Of a stretch of 46,346 nucleotides of DNA, positions 41,375-46,346 are shown in pieces (positions within the stretch are counted from its first letter, which is position 1; the number at the start of each line of letters is the position of its first letter). A model generated the notes under the pieces. That model worked only from the letters and a program-made list of their open reading frames with translations, searched no databases and was not told the origin of the DNA. A program made the translations under genes and the position numbers. The stretch comes from Clostridia bacterium (GTDB lineage: Bacteria > Bacillota > Clostridia > Oscillospirales > Acutalibacteraceae), in the NCBI GenBank assembly GCA_017936615.1, contig JAGBFF010000085.1, positions 1-46,346 on the forward strand, read 5' to 3'.

Positions 41375-42208
41375 ATGAAGCTCGCCGTGATCCCCAATTA
41401 CCAAATCAACGAGTGTGCTGCGGCGCTGGAACGCGTTTGTGAGGCGTTGCGTGCGCGGTCGATCGACTACCTCGTGCCGCAGGATACGGTGTTTCCGCCG
41501 AGTGACCTGGAGGCGTGTCTTTCGTCGTGTGACGCAGCGATTGCCCTTGGCGGCGACGGTACGATCCTGCATTGTGCCAAGCGCGCGGCGGCGTTTGACA
41601 AGCCGGTGCTGGGCATCAACAGCGGCCGACTCGGGTTTATGGCCGGTTTGGAGCTAAATGAACTGGATGAGCTTGATCGGTTGTTGAGCGGTGATTATAC
41701 CGTAGAGCGTCGGATGCTGCTGGACGTTTCTGTCAGTGGTGCTGACGGCGAGGTACAGTGCCGCGCTTTAAATGAAGCCGTGGTTTCCCGCGGGGCTTTG
41801 TCGCGTATGATCGAGGTGACAGTACAAAACGGTGGATCACCCGTCGCGGCATATCAGGCAGACGGTGTGATCGTGGCGACCCCGACCGGGTCGACGGCGT
41901 ATTCGCTGTCGGCAGGCGGCCCGATGGTGGACCCGTCGCTCAACTGCCTGTTACTTACTCCGATCTGTCCTCATTCACTGCATACACGACCGTACCTGTT
42001 CCACGAAAATGCGGAACTGGTGCTGACTACCGATCACCGCCCCGATGTAACGGTGTTTGTTACGGTGGACGGCGAGGAGGCAATTCCGGTGCCGGAGGAC
42101 GGTGTGGTGCGCATTAAGCGTTCAGCGACCCAAGCGACCTTGATCCGTTTGAAGGAACGGTCGTTTTATGAGATCCTGGATCAAAAACTACTGAACGGAA
42201 AGGGATAA
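41375..42208 (+). CDS. nadK: NAD kinase
   Basis: 277 residues. GGDGT (59-63) is the ATP/NAD motif; [10 protein letters not shown] and [14 protein letters not shown] are further signatures. It makes NADP+ from NAD+. AAGGAGGTGG precedes the ATG. Part of the tlyA-nadK-argR-recN series conserved in Firmicutes. Confidence 0.95.
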   Translation: MKLAVIPNYQINECAAALERVCEALRARSIDYLVPQDTVFPPSDLEACLSSCDAAIALGGDGTILHCAKRAAAFDKPVLGINSGRLGFMAGLELNELDELDRLLSGDYTVERRMLLDVSVSGADGEVQCRALNEAVVSRGALSRMIEVTVQNGGSPVAAYQADGVIVATPTGSTAYSLSAGGPMVDPSLNCLLLTPICPHSLHTRPYLFHENAELVLTTDHRPDVTVFVTVDGEEAIPVPEDGVVRIKRSATQATLIRLKERSFYEILDQKLLNGKG

Positions 42209-42212
42209 TGAT

Positions 42213-42668
42213 ATGAAATCCAAACGACAAGCCTGTATTCTGGAGATCATTCGCACCCGACGCATCGAAACGCAGGATGAGCTTATCGGTGCATTGGAGA
42301 AAAGCGGGTTTCAGGTCACGCAGGCAACCGTTTCACGCGATATCAAAGAGCTGCGTCTGGTCAAAACGCTGGACAACAACGGCGTGTATCACTATACGGT
42401 AGCGACTTCGGAAAAGGTACATATCTCGTCCCGTTTTAATTCCATTTTCCAGGATGCGGTGCGCAGTGTGGAGCCTGCCTGCAACCTGGTGGTCGTCAAA
42501 TGCATCGCCGGTATGGCGCAGGCGGCGTGTGCCGCGATGGACTCACTGCATTGGGAGACGCTCATCGGTACGCTGGCGGGTGAGGATACCTTCGTGTGTA
42601 TCACCAAATCCGAGGCGGATGCCGTGGCGTTGGCGGAGGAACTGAAAAAGCTGCAGCGTCCGGAATAA
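42213..42668 (+). CDS. argR: Arginine repressor ArgR
   Basis: 151 residues. Winged helix N-terminus (RQACILEIIRTRRIETQDEL, then TQATVSRDIKELRL) and the C-terminal hexamer/arginine-binding domain with GTLAGEDTFVCI. It controls arginine genes; its place before recN is usual in Firmicutes. Confidence 0.95.
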   Translation: MKSKRQACILEIIRTRRIETQDELIGALEKSGFQVTQATVSRDIKELRLVKTLDNNGVYHYTVATSEKVHISSRFNSIFQDAVRSVEPACNLVVVKCIAGMAQAACAAMDSLHWETLIGTLAGEDTFVCITKSEADAVALAEELKKLQRPE

Positions 42669-42692
42669 CACGAGCGAGAGAGGGAAACAGCC

Positions 42693-44369
42693 ATGCTGGA
42701 CTGTTTGTACATCGAGAATATTGCCGTGATCGAGCGTGCCGAGATCCGCTTTCATACCGGGTTTTCGGTGCTGACGGGTGAGACCGGTGCAGGTAAATCC
42801 ATCATCATTGATGCGATCAACGCCATGCTGAGCGAGCGCACCAGCCGCGATCTCGTACGTACCGGCAGCGATACGGCGCGCGTGACCGCACTGTTTACCG
42901 ATCTGTCCGCTACGGCGGCGGAGCAGTTGGCGCAGCTTGGTTTCGCACCGGATGAGGACGGCAACGTGCTGATCGCGCGCACCATTGCGGCGGAGGGGAA
43001 GAGCACCTGTGCCGTCAACGGTCGCCCCGCGACGGCGGCGCTGCTTCGCGAGATCGGCAAGTCGTTGATCGACCTGCACGGTCAACACGAGAATCAGTTG
43101 CTGCTGTCGGCAGATCAGCATTTGGCGTATCTGGATCGGTTCGGCGAACTGGCGGAAATGCGCGAGGCATACGCGGCGGTGTACCGTGAGTGGTGCCGCG
43201 TCAAGCGCGAGCTGTCGAGCGCCGATATGGATGAACTGGAAAAGGAACGGCGGCTGGATCTGTTGCGGTATCAAATCGACGAGATCGAAGCCGCACAGTT
43301 GAAGGTAGGCGAGGAAGAGGACCTGCAGGCGCGGCGTACGCTGTACCGCAACGCGGAAAAGGTCGCGGGACAGATGAACAAGACCGAAGCCTTGCTGTTT
43401 GGTGACGAAGAGAGCGACGGTGCCGTATCGCTGGCACAACAGGCGGTGGCTGCCGCCGCAGCGGCGGCGCGGTATCTGGAGCAGGCAGAAGCGCCTGCCG
43501 AGCGCTTGCAAGCGGCTTTGTACGAGCTGCAGGATGCCGCCGAGGAACTGCGCTCGGTGTCGGAACTGCTGGATTTTGACCCGCGCGAGCGTGATGAAGC
43601 CGAGGAGCGGTGGGAGGTTATCCGCCGCCTGACCTCAAAATACGGTGCCACGACCGAAGCAGTGCTGGAATTTCTTGAGAAGGCACGGGCAGAATTGCAG
43701 CAGATCGAATTTTCAGACGAGCGCATTCAGCGTCTTACTGCCGAGGAACAGCGGCTGTATAAGCAGTTGGAGCAGGCGGCGGCACGGCTGACGGATAAGC
43801 GTCAGGAGACTGCCCGGCGGTTTGCGGCGGCGGTCAAGGAGCAGCTGACCTTCCTGGATATGCCGAATGTGTCGCTGGTAATTGACCGCCAGAGCGTAGG
43901 GTACAGTGCGACGGGCGCGGATCGGATCGAATTTCTGATGTCGGCGAACGTAGGTGAACCACCCAAGCCGATCACGCGTATCGCCTCGGGCGGTGAACTG
44001 TCCCGCATTATGCTGGCGATCAAGTCGGTGCTGGCGGATGCAGACGAGATCGACACATTGATCTTCGACGAGATCGATACCGGTATCAGCGGCCGCGCGG
44101 CACAAAAGGTGGGAAACCGCCTGCGCCGTACCGCGGACAGCGTGCTTGCCGACCGTCACCGTCAGGTGCTGTGCGTAACCCATTTGGCACAGATCGCCGC
44201 ACAGGCACAGCACCACTATCTGATTGAAAAATCCGTGCGCGACGGGCGCACGTTCACGGACGTTACCCCGTTGTCCGCCGAGCAGCGCGAACAGGAACTT
44301 GCGCGTATCATCGGCGGTGAGGTGACCGTCGCCAATCTGCAGGCGGCGCGGGAAATGCTGGGGAATTGA
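42693..44369 (+). CDS. recN: DNA repair protein RecN
   Basis: 558 residues. SMC-like: Walker A GETGAGKS (29-36), long coiled-coil arms (~160-370), then RIASGGELSRIMLAIK (signature) and TLIFDEIDTGISG (Walker B). It tethers DNA ends in double-strand break repair. No SOS box was evident just upstream. Confidence 0.95.
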   Translation: MLDCLYIENIAVIERAEIRFHTGFSVLTGETGAGKSIIIDAINAMLSERTSRDLVRTGSDTARVTALFTDLSATAAEQLAQLGFAPDEDGNVLIARTIAAEGKSTCAVNGRPATAALLREIGKSLIDLHGQHENQLLLSADQHLAYLDRFGELAEMREAYAAVYREWCRVKRELSSADMDELEKERRLDLLRYQIDEIEAAQLKVGEEEDLQARRTLYRNAEKVAGQMNKTEALLFGDEESDGAVSLAQQAVAAAAAAARYLEQAEAPAERLQAALYELQDAAEELRSVSELLDFDPRERDEAEERWEVIRRLTSKYGATTEAVLEFLEKARAELQQIEFSDERIQRLTAEEQRLYKQLEQAAARLTDKRQETARRFAAAVKEQLTFLDMPNVSLVIDRQSVGYSATGADRIEFLMSANVGEPPKPITRIASGGELSRIMLAIKSVLADADEIDTLIFDEIDTGISGRAAQKVGNRLRRTADSVLADRHRQVLCVTHLAQIAAQAQHHYLIEKSVRDGRTFTDVTPLSAEQREQELARIIGGEVTVANLQAAREMLGN

Positions 44370-44390
44370 GGAAAGGCAGGGAGTTTCACT

Positions 44391-44693
44391 ATGAATGCCA
44401 AGCTTTGCAACGCCGATACCGACTTTTTGTTCGATGCGATCCTGCAGCTTCGGGATCGCGACGAATGCTATAAGTTTTTTGAGGATCTCTGCACTGTGCA
44501 GGAACTCAAGGCGCTGTCGCAACGCATCGCCGTGGCGAAGATGCTGGACGACAAGTGCGTATATACCGACATTGAAGCGCGCACCGGCGCGTCCACCGCG
44601 ACCATCAGCCGCGTCAACCGTTCGCTGATGTACGGCTGCGACGCGTACCGTATGGTGTTTGACCGTATGAACGAGAAGAAGGACGAGGCATGA
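44391..44693 (+). CDS. YerC/YecD-type TrpR-like transcriptional regulator
   Basis: 100 residues. The DLCTVQELKALSQRIAVAKM region and IEARTGASTATISRVNRSL match the YerC family, whose helix-turn-helix is TrpR-like. Function largely unknown. Its stop overlaps the methyltransferase ATG by four bases. Confidence 0.88.
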   Translation: MNAKLCNADTDFLFDAILQLRDRDECYKFFEDLCTVQELKALSQRIAVAKMLDDKCVYTDIEARTGASTATISRVNRSLMYGCDAYRMVFDRMNEKKDEA

Positions 44694-45457
44694 GCGGGTA
44701 TCAGGAGTTTTCGGAGTTCTACGACCTGCTGATGCAGAATGTGGATTATGCCGCCCGTGCGGACTATCTGCTGTCGCTGTTTGAAAAGCATGGCAGCAAG
44801 CCTGCGTCGGTGCTGGACATTGCCTGCGGTTCGGGCAACCTGTGTGCAGAGCTGGTACGCCGTGGCGTGGATACGGTGGGCGTGGACGCGTCGGAGGCGA
44901 TGCTTGCCAAGGCGGTCGAAAAGCTGCCCGAAGCACTGTGGCTGTGTCAGGATATGCGGGAAATGGATCTTTATGGTACAGTAGACGGTGCGGTGTGCAT
45001 TCTGGACAGCCTTAATCATCTGTGCCGCACTGCGGATATAGCGCAGGTGTTTCGCCGCACACGGCTGTTTGTGGAGCCGGGTGGATTGTTTATTTTTGAT
45101 GTCAACACGCCCTACAAGCACCGTGAGGTGCTGGCGGATCGTTCGTTTGTGGTGGAGGAAGAGGGCGTGCTCTGCGTTTGGCGCAACCGTTACCTGCCGC
45201 ACAGCGGCGAGGTGGCGATGCTGCTGGACTTTTTTGTAGAGGATGAGGACGGCCGCTACGAGCGGTATTGGGATACGGTGCGGGAGCGCGCCTATTCCGA
45301 GCGTACTCTGCGGCGGTTGCTTGCTGAGACCGGCTGGGAAACGCTGGCGGTGTACGAGGATATGACGGAAGAGATGCCGACAGCGGAGTGCCAACGGATG
45401 GTATTTGTGGCGCGCAGTACGCGCACAGTGGCAGAGGCTTCGGGAAAAATTGAGTGA
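44690..45457 (+). CDS. Class I SAM-dependent methyltransferase
   Basis: 255 residues. Motif I VLDIACGSGNLC, motif II VGVDAS, and the later GGLFIFDVNTPYKH strand give a standard Rossmann-type methyltransferase. Substrate unknown; it is translationally coupled to the YerC-like gene. Confidence 0.85.
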   Translation: MSGYQEFSEFYDLLMQNVDYAARADYLLSLFEKHGSKPASVLDIACGSGNLCAELVRRGVDTVGVDASEAMLAKAVEKLPEALWLCQDMREMDLYGTVDGAVCILDSLNHLCRTADIAQVFRRTRLFVEPGGLFIFDVNTPYKHREVLADRSFVVEEEGVLCVWRNRYLPHSGEVAMLLDFFVEDEDGRYERYWDTVRERAYSERTLRRLLAETGWETLAVYEDMTEEMPTAECQRMVFVARSTRTVAEASGKIE

Positions 45458-45483
45458 TACAACAAAGGAGATCGGCATAGACT

Positions 45484-46346
45484 ATGAGCAAGGCGATGCG
45501 GTGTTTGACAAGCGATGCAACGGTGGTGGCTGTGGCGCTGGACGCGACGGAGATGGTGGCGCGCGCGGAGCAGATCCACCACACCTCGGCGGTGGTTACG
45601 GCGGCGCTCGGTCGTTTGCTGACCGCAGCTTCGCTGATGGGTATCATGCTGAAAAACACCGAGGATTCCGTAACGCTGAAAGTCAACGGCGGCGGCCCTG
45701 TGGGTCAGCTTATCACGGTGGCGGACGGCAGGGGACACGCGCGCGGTTATGCACAGAATCCCGTGGTGGAGATCCCGCTCAAACCGAACGGCAAACTGGA
45801 TGTCAGCGGTGCGGTGGGAACCGACGGTCTGCTGTATGTGTTGCGCGATACCGGTGCGACCGAGCCGTATGTCGGTTGCATCCCACTGGTGTCGGGCGAG
45901 CTTGCCGAGGATATTACGTCCTACTACGCCACCAGTGAGCAGGTGCCGACGGTGTGCGCGCTCGGTGTGTTGGTCAATCCCGATCTGACGGTGCGTGCCG
46001 CAGGTGGGCTGCTGATTCAGCTGCTGCCGTTTTGTCCCGACGAGGTCATCGACCGTCTTGAGCAGAATATTGCCAAGCTGCGGCCCATGACCGAGATGCT
46101 GGATGAGGGGATGAGCATCGAGGATATTCTCCGCTGTGCGCTGGACGGTTTTGACTTTGACGTGGTGGATAGCTTTGATCCCGAGTATCGTTGTGCCTGC
46201 TCACCGGAGAAGGTTAGTGGTGCGCTGCACGCGATGTCGGATGAAGAGCTTCGCTCGCTGCCGGACGAGAATGACCGTGTGGAAGTGACCTGCAGTTTTT
46301 GCGATCGGGTGTATCACTTCACCGGAGCGGATATGGAGCGTATGAT
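45484..46346 (+). CDS. hslO: Hsp33 redox-regulated chaperone (3' truncated by window edge)
   Basis: 287 codons are present and the frame is still open at the right edge. DEPD-like oxidation-sensing features are at the end: CAC (about 239-241) and CSFC (about 271-274), the four zinc-binding cysteines that activate Hsp33 when oxidised. The N-terminal chaperone core includes SDATVVAVALDATEMV and VNGGGPVGQLITVAD. It protects unfolded proteins under oxidative stress. AAGGAGA lies ~13 bases before the ATG. Confidence 0.93.
   Translation, partial: MSKAMRCLTSDATVVAVALDATEMVARAEQIHHTSAVVTAALGRLLTAASLMGIMLKNTEDSVTLKVNGGGPVGQLITVADGRGHARGYAQNPVVEIPLKPNGKLDVSGAVGTDGLLYVLRDTGATEPYVGCIPLVSGELAEDITSYYATSEQVPTVCALGVLVNPDLTVRAAGGLLIQLLPFCPDEVIDRLEQNIAKLRPMTEMLDEGMSIEDILRCALDGFDFDVVDSFDPEYRCACSPEKVSGALHAMSDEELRSLPDENDRVEVTCSFCDRVYHFTGADMERM

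Noticed and set aside
43713..44936. 407-codon open frame antisense to recN and the YerC-like gene
   Set aside because: No motif or start signal; recN is unmistakable on the other strand.
1..46346. CRISPR array, prophage, insertion sequence or tRNA genes
   Set aside because: No regular repeat-spacer pattern, transposase, integrase or tRNA cloverleaf was found apart from the tRNA-like ends of the tmRNA.

Overview
The window looks like chromosome of a spore-forming Firmicute of class Clostridia, most plausibly an Oscillospirales/Ruminococcaceae-type gut bacterium. This is inferred from a complete spoIIIA operon, the housekeeping order nusB / TsaD-like / xseA / xseB / ispA / dxs / tlyA / nadK / argR / recN, Gram-positive-type tmRNA and LexA, fairly GC-rich coding DNA, and glycan genes (GH29, GH2, AraC regulator). 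No rRNA, tRNA, insertion sequence, prophage or CRISPR array was seen.

Region 1 (1-9.1 kb) is a carbohydrate-utilisation area. It holds the tail of an ABC-2 permease, a short GH29 alpha-L-fucosidase with its own promoter, and a three-gene minus-strand operon (Gfo/Idh/MocA dehydrogenase, FAD oxidoreductase, uncharacterised TIM-barrel-like protein). A divergent AraC regulator and a large protein with a C-terminal PHP-like domain follow.

Region 2 (9.2-22.8 kb) is a mosaic: orphan purC, an ABC exporter pair whose permease frame is interrupted by a TAG codon, a MATE exporter, a cysK-PHP operon on the minus strand, a 1016-residue ABC ATPase-permease fusion, an MFS-GH2 operon, a small XRE regulator behind a perfect 14-bp inverted repeat, and comF.

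Region 3 (22.8-26.7 kb) is the most unusual: an ECF sigma factor, a coupled single-pass membrane protein (candidate anti-sigma), a 20-codon ORF with a strong ribosome-binding site, and a secreted subtilisin-like protease. The membrane protein and the protease pro-region share a recognisable sequence block, which suggests a self-contained protease/sigma signalling module. The protease has Glu at the usual catalytic Asp position.

Region 4 (26.7-29.7 kb) contains a second Gfo/Idh gene, the tmRNA gene with a near-consensus promoter, DUF523 and lexA with a LexA-box-like operator, and a 367-base gene-free stretch with a candidate small RNA, two terminators and a sigma-E-like promoter.

Region 5 (29.7-46.3 kb) is densely packed on the plus strand: spoIIIAA-AH (mother cell to forespore channel), an Asp23/Gls24 gene, nusB, a TsaD-like gene, xseAB, isoprenoid precursor genes, tlyA, nadK, argR, recN, a TrpR-like regulator, a methyltransferase and the start of hslO (Hsp33), which runs off the right edge. 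Many junctions are 4-base overlaps, suggesting translational coupling.
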